A stretch of DNA of 64,000 nucleotides from VXMT01 sp965204835 (lineage in GTDB: Bacteria > Chloroflexota > Dehalococcoidia > UBA2979). The notes below the pieces were generated by a model. It made no database searches, was not told where the DNA came from, and worked only from the letters and a program-made list of their open reading frames with translations. Positions 1 to 7,763 of the stretch are shown piece after piece. A program made the position numbers and the translations under genes. Location: contig OZ242017.1 of the NCBI GenBank assembly GCA_965204835.1, positions 1,240,001-1,304,000 of the forward strand, in the 5' to 3' direction. The stretch's first letter is position 1, and every line of letters starts with the position of its first letter.

Positions 1-27
1 CACGAGGTGCAGCAGCTCCGCGCTCAC
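1..27 (-). CDS. 5' end of a gene running off the window
   Basis: On the minus strand a GTG codon at 27-25 overlaps the TGA of the upstream ATPase gene in a GTGA arrangement, and nine codons remain open to the window edge (V-S-A-E-L-L-H-L-V). This overlap style recurs throughout the window between cotranscribed genes. It is therefore probably the next member of the ABC operon, but nothing about its function can be read from nine codons. Confidence 0.35.
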
Positions 28-752
28 GGCGTCGCGCCTCCCGCGCTCGCCTGTGGCGGCTCGACCAGGCGCACCCGCGCCTCCGCGCTCATCGCTCGCA
101 CCTCTCCGTCGGCGAGTTCGAGGGCACGCGCACACAGCGCGGTGACCGCAGCGTCGTCGGTCGCGACGACGACCGCGCCCTGGCGTGCGGTCACGGGGGC
201 GAGGAGCGCCAGGACCTCCTCGGCGACCTCGCGGGGTGGCTCGTCCACGAGCACGATCCTCGGACGCACCGCCAGGGCGCGCGCCACGGCGGCGCGCCAG
301 CGGGCGCCCGCGCCGACCTGGCTCGGGAGCCGCCGCGCGTCCGTGTCCAGGGTGGCGAGCTCCAGCAGCTCGGCGAGCCGCGCCGCGCGATCGCGACGTC
401 CGAGGCGCGCGATGCGTAGCGGGTGCTCGATCTGCTCGGCGAGCGAGCGGTCAGGGACGAGGCCGCCGCCGGCGGGGATGAGCGCGAGGAGGCCACGGCG
501 CAGATCGCGCCGCCTCGTGGGGCTCGCGCGCCACACGTCCTCGTCGTCGAGGCGCACCGCGCCGGCGTCGGGCGGGAGCAGCCCGGCGAGGATGTGCAGC
601 AGCGTCGTCTTGCCCGAGCCGGGCAGGCCCGTGAGCGCGACGAGCTCGCCGGGCGCGACCTCGAACGTGGCGGCGCGCAGCACGGGGCGCGCGAGGGCGC
701 CCGCGCGCTCGCCGTATCCGATGCCCTCGACGGCGATCAGCGGCGTCGCCAT
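24..752 (-). CDS. ABC transporter ATPase with degenerate motifs
   Basis: This is a predicted nucleotide-binding subunit of an FtsX/MacB-type ABC system. Walker A (GLPGSGKTT, near residue 43) and Walker B (IVLVDEPP, near 165) are intact. The LSGGQ signature is replaced by a VGAGARW-type stretch, the Q-loop Gln is not evident, and the H-loop position reads ATDD instead of a His. The ATG at 752 is preferred over the GTG at 788 because GGAGACGGGA lies just upstream and family homology begins there. It overlaps the 3' end of the preceding ATPase gene by 16 nt. About 242 residues, normal for one NBD. The fold is clear; the ability to hydrolyse ATP is in doubt. Confidence 0.8.
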   Translation of the reverse strand: MATPLIAVEGIGYGERAGALARPVLRAATFEVAPGELVALTGLPGSGKTTLLHILAGLLPPDAGAVRLDDEDVWRASPTRRRDLRRGLLALIPAGGGLVPDRSLAEQIEHPLRIARLGRRDRAARLAELLELATLDTDARRLPSQVGAGARWRAAVARALAVRPRIVLVDEPPREVAEEVLALLAPVTARQGAVVVATDDAAVTALCARALELADGEVRAMSAEARVRLVEPPQASAGGATP

Positions 753-1648
753 ATCGGTCCCGTCTCCGGCGGCGGCTGCTCCGGCCACACGCCGATGTGG
801 TCGTCTTCCCTCGTGACGCGCGCCCGGCGGGTGATGCCGAGCGCGTCGCGCTCATCGGCGGGCAGATCGACGCGCCCGTCGCCATCGACGATCGCGAGCT
901 CCTCGATGCGCTCGCCCTCGCCGCGCGAGAACGCCACGACCCGCACCTGCTCCGACCTCGCCCGCCCGTCCACGAGGCGAACGACGTGCCCGATGCGGTA
1001 GGCGAGCAGCGGGTCGCGCGTGGCGAGCACGATGGTCAGCCCGGCGTTCTCGTGGATGCGCAGCAGCGTCTCGACCAACTCGTCGCGCTCGACGGCTGTA
1101 AGGCCCGCGGTCGGCTCGTCGAGCAGCAGCAGCTCCGGCTCGTGCGCGAGCGCGGCGGCGATGGCAAGGCGGACCGTCTCGGCCGGCCCCAGCCGCTCGG
1201 CGGGCATGCGCCCGAGGTCGCCGAGGCCCAGCTGGTCGCTCAGCATCTGAACGCGGTTGCGGATGTAGAGGGGCCTGCGCCCCGCGAGCCGCAGGGGCAG
1301 CTCGATGTTCGCCATGCCGAGGTCGGGCAACACGCCGGCGCTCGCGGGGGACGGCACGAACCCCACGACCCGGTCGACGTGCTCGCGGACCTCGTCGGCG
1401 CTCGCGTCGGCGAGGCGCATGCCGTGCAGCGTGACGCGGCCGGTGCGCGGCGTGGCGAGCCCCGCGAGGACGCGCAGCAGCGCCGTCTTGCCCGCGCCCG
1501 CGGGGCCGAGCAGCGGCGTGAACGCCCAGTGCTCGACGGCCAGGGTGAGCCCCTGCAGCGCGAACCCCGGACCGCCGTCGAGGTGGTCGAGGTAGACGCC
1601 GTCGCACTCGACGATCGGCGGTCGCCGCGAGGGAACGAGTCCAACCAC
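737..1648 (-). CDS. ABC transporter ATPase, second NBD
   Basis: This is a second ATP-binding subunit of the same system, about 303 residues. It has Walker A (GPAGAGKTA), Walker B with the catalytic Glu (LLLLDEPTAGL) and a D-loop. The signature position reads LGPAETVR instead of LSGGQ, the Q-loop region (GFVPSPASAG) lacks Gln, and the switch His is replaced (VLATRDP). A C-terminal extension of about 80 residues after the NBD core is of unknown role. The GTG at 1648 is preceded by GGGAGG with a 6-nt spacer, right after the permease stop at 1650, so the genes are cotranscribed. Two NBDs for one two-module permease suggests a heterodimeric ATPase. Confidence 0.82.
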   Translation of the reverse strand: MVGLVPSRRPPIVECDGVYLDHLDGGPGFALQGLTLAVEHWAFTPLLGPAGAGKTALLRVLAGLATPRTGRVTLHGMRLADASADEVREHVDRVVGFVPSPASAGVLPDLGMANIELPLRLAGRRPLYIRNRVQMLSDQLGLGDLGRMPAERLGPAETVRLAIAAALAHEPELLLLDEPTAGLTAVERDELVETLLRIHENAGLTIVLATRDPLLAYRIGHVVRLVDGRARSEQVRVVAFSRGEGERIEELAIVDGDGRVDLPADERDALGITRRARVTREDDHIGVWPEQPPPETGPIWRRR

Positions 1649-1649
1649 G

Positions 1650-4600
1650 TCACGCCTCCCGCAACTGCAGGGTGTGGCCCCACGACCATCCTCGGTAGCG
1701 GAGCCCCGCCACCGCAACCACGAGCACGAACGACGCCGCGAGCGCCACGCCCGCGACGAGCAACGGCTCCGGCGCGACCTCGATGCGCGGGGGCGGCACG
1801 ATGACCGTTCCCGCCGGGTCCGCGCCGAGCATGTCGAGCAGCCAGCGGGCGAGGATGACGCCCGCGCCGACGCCGAGCGCGGCGGCGGCGATCAGCCTCG
1901 TGAGCACGGCCACGAGGACGGCCGCGAGTTGCCCGCCGCCGCTGCCCCCGAGCGCCTCCGCGACCGCGGCGGACCGCTCCGCGCCTCGCAACGCAGAGGA
2001 GCCCTCGACCGTGACGGCGAGGACGGCAAGCGCGAGGAGGGCGCCGAAGCCGAGCGTCAGCACACCCAGCCACCCGCGCGCGAGGGTGCGCGCCCCGGCG
2101 AGCGCGCCGTGCTCGGACTGACGCTCGACCACCGCTGCGGCGTCGAAGTCCGCGCCGGTGAGCGCGGCCATGGTCGCTGCGGGCGTCGAGGTGGCGAACC
2201 ACGCTTCGTTCGACCGCAGCGCCTCGCCGGGTGAGGCGTTCGCGGCGGCGAGCAGGCGCTCGAGGTTCACGACGGCGAACGCCTCCCCGCCGGTCCCGAG
2301 GGTGGGGAAGTGCTCGACCGCCCCGGCGACCTGCGCGGGGAGGAAGCGACCGGCGACCTGGAGTTGCAACTCATCCCCGACACCGGCGCCGAGGGCATCG
2401 AGGGTACGTCGCGAGGCGTAGAGCAGGACGGGCGCGCCGTCGGTCTCCTGTCGCAACCCGCGCACCCGCACGGCCGGCTCGCCCGCGGGCGTCGCGGGCC
2501 AGTCGAGGCGCGTCGATCCCGTTGCGCCGGGCGCGGTCGGCGGCTGGGCGCGCACCGTCTGCGGCGTGCCGCCGGGGGCGAGGTCGGCGATCGGTTCGAG
2601 GCCCGTGGTGGTGGCGAGGTCGTGCAGGATCGCGCGGGGCGCGAACTCGGCAGCGCGCGGCACGAGCCGCTCGATGGCGTCGATGGGCTCCTCGGGCGCG
2701 TCGAGGCTGGAGACCAGCGGTCCGAAGCTGACGCCCCCCGCGTTCGCGGCCACGTCCGGGCCGAGCTGGAGGTAGTAGGCGTGGATGGTCACGGGCGCCT
2801 CGATGGGTGTGCCCATCGGCGCGCCGTCGATGCCGATCGGCGTCTGCAGGTCGGCGGCGAGGAAGCCCCAGTGGATGAGCGCACCGGGGCGCAGGTGTCC
2901 GAGCAGCAGCTCGTGAGCGCGTCCGCCTGCGTCCGTGATCGAGAGCGCCACGCGCACCTCGCCGTCGATCCCCTGGAGCCGCAGCCACGCTCCGAGCTGA
3001 CGGGTGCCGGGCGGCGCGGTGATGCCGTCGAGGGCCGTCGAGTTGGTCGCGAGCGCCCCGAGCACGGCGTCGAGGGGCTGCGGCGCGAAGTCGTCGCGGA
3101 CCAGCGCGACCGCGCCGAAGGTCTCTGGCTCCACGCCGAGCAGCTCGATGGCGACGGGATCGCCGGAGCCGCCGGGGGCGGTCAGCATCGCGTCCACGCG
3201 GGCGACCGGCGACGCCGCGTCGGCGGGCGCCGTCGCGACGGCCGCGCGGAATGCCGCCTCGCCCGCGCCGGTGAGTCCTCGCAGCTCCGAGGCGCGGACG
3301 TCGGCGCCCGCGGCGTGGGCGGCGCGCTCGCCCGGCGAGCGGTCGAGGCTCCCGGGGAGCGTCGCGAGCAACACGGCGGCGGCAGCTGCGACGAGCACCA
3401 GCGCGAACGCTCCACCCACGCGGTGTCGCGCCACCGTGCGGAACGCCTCGAGCCACACGACGCTCGGGCTGACCGCAACCGCGCGAGCGGCCACGCGGGC
3501 GAGCTGCGGCAGCAGCCACCACCCGGCCGCAGCGACCGGCAGCAGCAGCGCCGCGGGCGCGAGGAGCAGCGCGTGGTCGGGCACCGGCGAGCCGCCGGGG
3601 GCGAACAGGTGGTCACTGCGCGTGAGCGCCCAGAATCCGGCTCCACCGGCAGCCAGTAGCAGCGCGACCGCTGCGGCGACGAGACCGGGCCGACCGGCGT
3701 CCTCGGAACGCCTCGCCGCTGCGCCGCGCCGCGTCACGAGGACCGCTGGGATGGAGGCGAGAGCGAAGGCAGCGACGGCGCCCAGCGCCCCGTAGGCGAG
3801 GACGTCGGTGGTCAGCTCGAGCCGCAGCCATGCGCCGCCACGGAATGTGCCGATGGCGTCGAGCCGCCCGAGCGCGGCGACACCCGCCGCCGCGAGCGGC
3901 GGGCCGAGCACCAGCGCGGCGAGGGCCGCGGGCAGTACCGTCAGCGCCTCGGTCGCCGCTCGCTGCTCGGGGCTCGCGCCGCGGAGCGCGAGCGATGCGT
4001 GGCGCTCGCGCCGCCGGGCGGCGAAGTGGGCCGACAGCCACACGACGAACGCTCCGGCGGCGGCGGCGACCTGTCCGAGCATCAGCGCGATCGCCGGGCG
4101 GTCCAGGGCGCGGGCCTCGCCGGCCTGCGTGAGCGCCCGCGGCAGCTCGCTCTGGACGTGGGCGCCGGGCAGCGTGGCCGGGTCAGCGCCGAGGGCGAGC
4201 ACGCGCTCCACGAGCGGGGCGGCGTCGCTCGCGCGCACCTCCGAGGCGCGGATCGCGTAGCTGGCCTCGAATGATGCGTCGACCCCACCGAGCAGCTCCG
4301 CGGCCGCCCCGAAGAACGTCGCCTCGGGCACGATCAGCGCGAATGTCGCCCCCTCGGCGCGCTCGAGGAGCCCCGGTTCGCCGGACCAGTACGGATCGCC
4401 CGGGTCCCGCGGCCTGGCGACGCCCGCCACCTCGACGAGCGTAGGGAGTTCGGTCGGCGAGCCGCTCTGGAGCAGCGCGAGCCTTGAGCCTGCGCTGACG
4501 CGGAGCGTCTCGGCGGTATCCGCTCCGACCAGCACGCGGATCGGGTCGTTGCCGCCTCGTGGCTGGGCCTCCGGGTACACGCCGTCGACGAGCGAGACGT

Positions 4601-5021
4601 GGTCCTCGATGCCGGAGCGGAAGCGCAGCGCGACGGTCCCGACGAGCGACGAGACGAGGCGTCCGTCCAGGACCTCGATGTCGTGTAGTGCGAGGGGGTC
4701 GGTGGTGCCCATGCGCACCTGTGAGCCGCCGGCGCCCGCGAGCGCCGCGCCGACGGCGGCGTCGCTCTCGGCCTGCGCGTTGCTGTACGAGGTGCGGTCG
4801 AGCGGGATGCCCTCGCGGGTGACGTGCACCTGCAGGTCGTCGAGCTCGACGCTGTCCAGCGCCTCTCGCAGCGCGAGGTCGCGCAGCACGCCGTCGAAGG
4901 CCGGGATGGCTGCGACCACGGCGGCGACGAGGGTCGCACCGGCAGCGAGCGCGAGCGTGCCGCGCCATTGGCGGCGCACGGCGCCCATCGCGAGCCGCGC
5001 GAGGAGGCGGAGTTGACTCAT
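1650..5021 (-). CDS. FtsX-family ABC permease, 1123 aa
   Basis: This very large inner-membrane permease has an N-terminal membrane anchor (about residues 20-45), a large extracytoplasmic domain, a central FtsX-like transmembrane bundle (about 310-560), a second long extracytoplasmic domain, and a C-terminal FtsX bundle (about 960-1110). That is the doubled MacB-PCD/FtsX layout used by mechanotransmitting exporters or lipoprotein-release systems. It is the first gene of an operon with the two downstream ATPases. No Shine-Dalgarno precedes the ATG; a TACGAT box lies exactly 6 nt upstream, so the mRNA may be leaderless. The substrate is unknown. Confidence 0.88.
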   Translation of the reverse strand: MSQLRLLARLAMGAVRRQWRGTLALAAGATLVAAVVAAIPAFDGVLRDLALREALDSVELDDLQVHVTREGIPLDRTSYSNAQAESDAAVGAALAGAGGSQVRMGTTDPLALHDIEVLDGRLVSSLVGTVALRFRSGIEDHVSLVDGVYPEAQPRGGNDPIRVLVGADTAETLRVSAGSRLALLQSGSPTELPTLVEVAGVARPRDPGDPYWSGEPGLLERAEGATFALIVPEATFFGAAAELLGGVDASFEASYAIRASEVRASDAAPLVERVLALGADPATLPGAHVQSELPRALTQAGEARALDRPAIALMLGQVAAAAGAFVVWLSAHFAARRRERHASLALRGASPEQRAATEALTVLPAALAALVLGPPLAAAGVAALGRLDAIGTFRGGAWLRLELTTDVLAYGALGAVAAFALASIPAVLVTRRGAAARRSEDAGRPGLVAAAVALLLAAGGAGFWALTRSDHLFAPGGSPVPDHALLLAPAALLLPVAAAGWWLLPQLARVAARAVAVSPSVVWLEAFRTVARHRVGGAFALVLVAAAAAVLLATLPGSLDRSPGERAAHAAGADVRASELRGLTGAGEAAFRAAVATAPADAASPVARVDAMLTAPGGSGDPVAIELLGVEPETFGAVALVRDDFAPQPLDAVLGALATNSTALDGITAPPGTRQLGAWLRLQGIDGEVRVALSITDAGGRAHELLLGHLRPGALIHWGFLAADLQTPIGIDGAPMGTPIEAPVTIHAYYLQLGPDVAANAGGVSFGPLVSSLDAPEEPIDAIERLVPRAAEFAPRAILHDLATTTGLEPIADLAPGGTPQTVRAQPPTAPGATGSTRLDWPATPAGEPAVRVRGLRQETDGAPVLLYASRRTLDALGAGVGDELQLQVAGRFLPAQVAGAVEHFPTLGTGGEAFAVVNLERLLAAANASPGEALRSNEAWFATSTPAATMAALTGADFDAAAVVERQSEHGALAGARTLARGWLGVLTLGFGALLALAVLAVTVEGSSALRGAERSAAVAEALGGSGGGQLAAVLVAVLTRLIAAAALGVGAGVILARWLLDMLGADPAGTVIVPPPRIEVAPEPLLVAGVALAASFVLVVAVAGLRYRGWSWGHTLQLREA

Positions 5022-5027
5022 GCGTCG

Positions 5028-5033
5028 ATCGTA
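5028..5033 (-). promoter_or_regulatory. Candidate -10 box, leaderless start
   Basis: On the minus strand TACGAT ends 6 nt before the permease ATG at 5021. No -35 is evident. The same TANNNT-N6-start arrangement occurs before at least six other genes lacking a ribosome binding site in this window. Confidence 0.45.
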
Positions 5034-5081
5034 TACCGGCGGCGCACGCGCGCGGTGCGGGGGCCAGTCAGCGCGCCGGTG

Positions 5082-5492
5082 CTACTCGATGCCGCGGCGC
5101 TGGAGGTAGCGCGGGTTGCCGACCCGCACGGCGTCGAGGGTCGTGGTGCGCACGTGTGTGAGCGCCTCGGAGCTGCGCGGGCCTTCGTCGAACGCCCCGG
5201 CGCGGATGTCGGCGGCGAGTCGCGCGGTCAGCGCGTCCAGGCGCTCACGCCACTCGCCGTCCGTCGGCGACTCGCCGTACAGCGCTTCGAGGCGTGCGAG
5301 TGCGGCCCGCCCGGGGCCCTCGCCGGCTTCGAGCTCGCGCGAGGCGATGCCGATCGCGTTGTTGGCCATCAGCAACTCGTAGCGGCGGTCGCCCGGCACG
5401 TGCGGGCCGACCTCCTGCATCAGCGTCTCGCCCGCGATGCGGAGCAGCTCCACGCCGTCCAGGCCGTCGAGCGCGCCCTGTTGCTCAGCCAC
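5082..5492 (-). CDS. DUF6285-like small protein
   Basis: A 136-residue, mostly helical acidic protein without membrane segments. Its position directly after an APH-fold phosphotransferase gene, with an 8-nt overlap at 5485-5492, and its pattern (elements such as LLRIAGETLMQEV, MANNAIGIASRELE and THVRTTTLDAVRVGNPRYL) resemble the DUF6285 family, which typically neighbours phosphotransferase and acyl-CoA dehydrogenase genes. The function is unknown; translational coupling suggests it works with the kinase-like partner. Confidence 0.7.
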   Translation of the reverse strand: MAEQQGALDGLDGVELLRIAGETLMQEVGPHVPGDRRYELLMANNAIGIASRELEAGEGPGRAALARLEALYGESPTDGEWRERLDALTARLAADIRAGAFDEGPRSSEALTHVRTTTLDAVRVGNPRYLQRRGIE

Positions 5493-6549
5493 CGAACTCG
5501 CCCCGTTCTGCCTCGTCGATCATCGTGAGCACCTCGATCTCGACCTCGTCGGGGATACGGCCGGTGAGCGCGAGCTCGAGCGAGGGCTGGCGGCCGCTCG
5601 TGTGCCGCTCGCCCTGGTGGATGGCGATGATCGCCCATCGCACGTGCGCCATGACCTCCCAGTAGTGGACGAGCGCGGGGTCGAGGTCGCCGATGCCGCC
5701 CGCCTCGCGGTAGCCGCGCTCGAAGTCCTCGCGCGGGCCGAGGCCGCCGACGGGCTGGTCGAAGCGGTTGGCGCGCCAGCAGCGCGCGGTGAGCCACCCG
5801 ACGTCCTCGAGGGGGTCGCCCCAGCGCGCGAACTCCCAGTCGAGCACGCCGCGCAGGCCGTCGTCGTCGGCCATGAAGTTGCCGTTGCGGTAGTCGCCGT
5901 GCACGAGCACGAGCCGGTCCGTGGCGGGCGCGTTGCGCTCCAGCCAGCGCAGCCCCCACTCGAGCGCGGGCCGGGGCCGCGGGTGCGCGTCGAGCGCCGC
6001 GCGGAACTCGGCGACGTACGAGAGGGCGGGGCCGGGCTCGGGCTTCGGCAGGAACGCGAGCGACGGCGTGTCGAGCGGCACGGTCTGGAGCCGCGCCAGC
6101 TCCTCGCCGAGCCGCGCGAGCAGGACCGGCCGCGAACCGCCGAGGTCCTCGTTGCGCACGAGCAGGTGCGCGGCGGCCACACCTGGCGCGAAGCGGCTGA
6201 CCGCGAACGGCCGCCCGAGCACCGAGGCGTCTTCGCAGCACCACAGCGGCTCCGGCACCGTCGTGCCGGCGTCGGCGGCGGCCCGCGCCACCGCGAACTC
6301 CTGCACGAGGTCGAGGCTCTCGGCGAGCGTGGCGTCGCCCGCCGCGCGGACGACCAGCGCATGCTCACCCTCGGACGCACCGCCGTCGAAGCGGGCATCG
6401 AGGCGCCAGTGGAGGTGGATCGCGCCGCCGCCGAGCGGCTCGACGCCGCTGATGGTTACGTTCGTTGCGCCGGACTCGGCGCTGAGCCAGCCGGCGAGCG
6501 CGGCCTGCGCGTCGGCGTCCTGCAGGTCGAGCGGCGTCACGTCAGCCAT
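5485..6549 (-). CDS. APH-family phosphotransferase
   Basis: A 354-residue small-molecule kinase of the aminoglycoside phosphotransferase/ACAD10-11 kinase type. The Brenner motif is intact (LVHGDYRNGNF, around residues 218-228), followed by the metal-binding Asp (GVLDWEFARWGDP). In other lineages relatives of this subfamily sit beside acyl-CoA dehydrogenase genes and are thought to phosphorylate hydroxyacyl-CoA or related hydroxyl substrates; the substrate here is not evident. It lies 5 nt after a second APH-fold gene and overlaps the DUF6285-like gene, so the three form an operon. Antibiotic resistance is not implied. Confidence 0.83.
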   Translation of the reverse strand: MADVTPLDLQDADAQAALAGWLSAESGATNVTISGVEPLGGGAIHLHWRLDARFDGGASEGEHALVVRAAGDATLAESLDLVQEFAVARAAADAGTTVPEPLWCCEDASVLGRPFAVSRFAPGVAAAHLLVRNEDLGGSRPVLLARLGEELARLQTVPLDTPSLAFLPKPEPGPALSYVAEFRAALDAHPRPRPALEWGLRWLERNAPATDRLVLVHGDYRNGNFMADDDGLRGVLDWEFARWGDPLEDVGWLTARCWRANRFDQPVGGLGPREDFERGYREAGGIGDLDPALVHYWEVMAHVRWAIIAIHQGERHTSGRQPSLELALTGRIPDEVEIEVLTMIDEAERGEFGG

Positions 6550-6553
6550 GGCG

Positions 6554-7573
6554 CTACCCCGCCGCCGCCGACGCGACGCGCGCGAGCTGCGGCTGGACCA
6601 CCTCGAACAGCGGCAGGCGGTGGTCGATCGAGACCTGGGCGGACTTCAGCCGCGACTCCGAGGGCTGCTGCGCGCACATCGAGAGTGGCGCGACGGTGTT
6701 CCACAGCTCGGTCGCCACCATCAGCGGCGGGATCAACTCGGCCTCGTCGGTGTCGAGGCGGGGGCTGGCGTGCGCGGCGTAGCCCGCGAGCCAGCTGCGC
6801 ACCCGCTGGTTGTCCGAGCCGCAGTCGAGGACGAGGCTGCGGGCGATGTCCGCCACGCGAGCGTCCTCGTGCGCCATGTCGAAGTCGAGCATCGCGGTCA
6901 CCGTGTCCTCGACGAAGAGCACGTTCGCCCCGAAGCACTCGTAGTAGATGACGCTGTCCGGTTGGTCGCCGTAGCCGTGCTCGTCGAGGTCCGCGACGTT
7001 GCGCTGACGCGTCTCCGCCAGCACCGCGGCGCGCTCCGGATCCTCGTCGGCGTACCAGGCGAGGAAGTCCTCGAACGACCGGAACCCCTCCGGCGCCACG
7101 GCCGCGTCGAGGTCCGTGACGCGCCCGAACGTGGGGCGCTGGCCCGGTGACTCCCACTCCACGAGGTCCTCGTGGAGCAGCGCGAGCAGCGAGCCCTTGC
7201 GCTGCAACACCAGCTCGCTGCGCTCGGGCGGCGCGCCGCGCATGAACGGGAAGAGCGCCCACCGGCCCTCGTCCGTCTCGACCACGGTCTCGCCGTCCGC
7301 GGTGGCGATCGGCGCCGGGACGGGCCACTTGCGGTCCGCCAGGAAGCGCAGCAGGTCGTGCTCGTACGGGAGCGACTCGGTCGCGCGGCGCGGGTGGTAG
7401 CGGCGGAGCACGCGCGGGCCCTGCTCGGTCTCGGCGCGCCAGTGCTCGTTGGCCGCGCCGCCGGTGAGGCGCTCGGTGGCGGCGCCAGCGATCCCCCACG
7501 CGGCGAGCGCCGGTTGGATGGCTGCGGCGCCGGTGGAGCCGTTCTGCGCGCGCGGTTCGTGCGAGGTGCTCAC
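6554..7573 (-). CDS. APH-fold protein with altered catalytic loop
   Basis: An APH/choline-kinase fold protein of about 339 residues. The N-lobe (GGAANEHWRAET then RVLRRYHP) and the metal-binding Asp (AMLDFDMAHED) are recognisable. The catalytic loop, normally HGDxxxxN, reads YYECFGAN: His becomes Tyr and the catalytic Asp aligns with Glu, while the Asn remains. It may be a divergent kinase or a pseudokinase partner of the next gene. The GTG at 7573 was chosen because the sequence upstream to 7648 adds a non-conserved leader with no ribosome binding site; the start remains uncertain. Confidence 0.75.
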   Translation of the reverse strand: MSTSHEPRAQNGSTGAAAIQPALAAWGIAGAATERLTGGAANEHWRAETEQGPRVLRRYHPRRATESLPYEHDLLRFLADRKWPVPAPIATADGETVVETDEGRWALFPFMRGAPPERSELVLQRKGSLLALLHEDLVEWESPGQRPTFGRVTDLDAAVAPEGFRSFEDFLAWYADEDPERAAVLAETRQRNVADLDEHGYGDQPDSVIYYECFGANVLFVEDTVTAMLDFDMAHEDARVADIARSLVLDCGSDNQRVRSWLAGYAAHASPRLDTDEAELIPPLMVATELWNTVAPLSMCAQQPSESRLKSAQVSIDHRLPLFEVVQPQLARVASAAAG

Positions 7574-7663
7574 GTGGGTTCCGTCCGTGGTGCGCGCCCT
7601 ATGGTAGAGCACGCCCGATGCCACGTCGCACGCGCTTTTCCGGGCCATACGGCGCAGGTGGGA

Positions 7664-7691
7664 TTACAGATCGATCTGGATCGCATAGAGT
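7664..7691 (+). promoter_or_regulatory. Candidate promoter for molybdenum hydroxylase gene
   Basis: TTACAG at 7664-7669 and TAGAGT at 7686-7691 are separated by 16 nt, inside the 190-bp divergent spacer between the phosphotransferase operon and the hydroxylase gene. The predicted 5' leader is about 65 nt. This is read by eye only. Confidence 0.35.
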
Positions 7692-7763
7692 GTGTTCGCG
7701 TACCCCGGGTGGTGCGCCAGAACGCGTCACGTGAGTGAACACGATGAGTGGAGGGATAGGCCC

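Noticed and set aside
5485..7573. Aminoglycoside resistance genes
   Set aside because: The fold is shared, but the context (DUF6285-like partner, metabolic neighbourhood) and the altered loop in one copy argue for a metabolic kinase family; no resistance call is justified.
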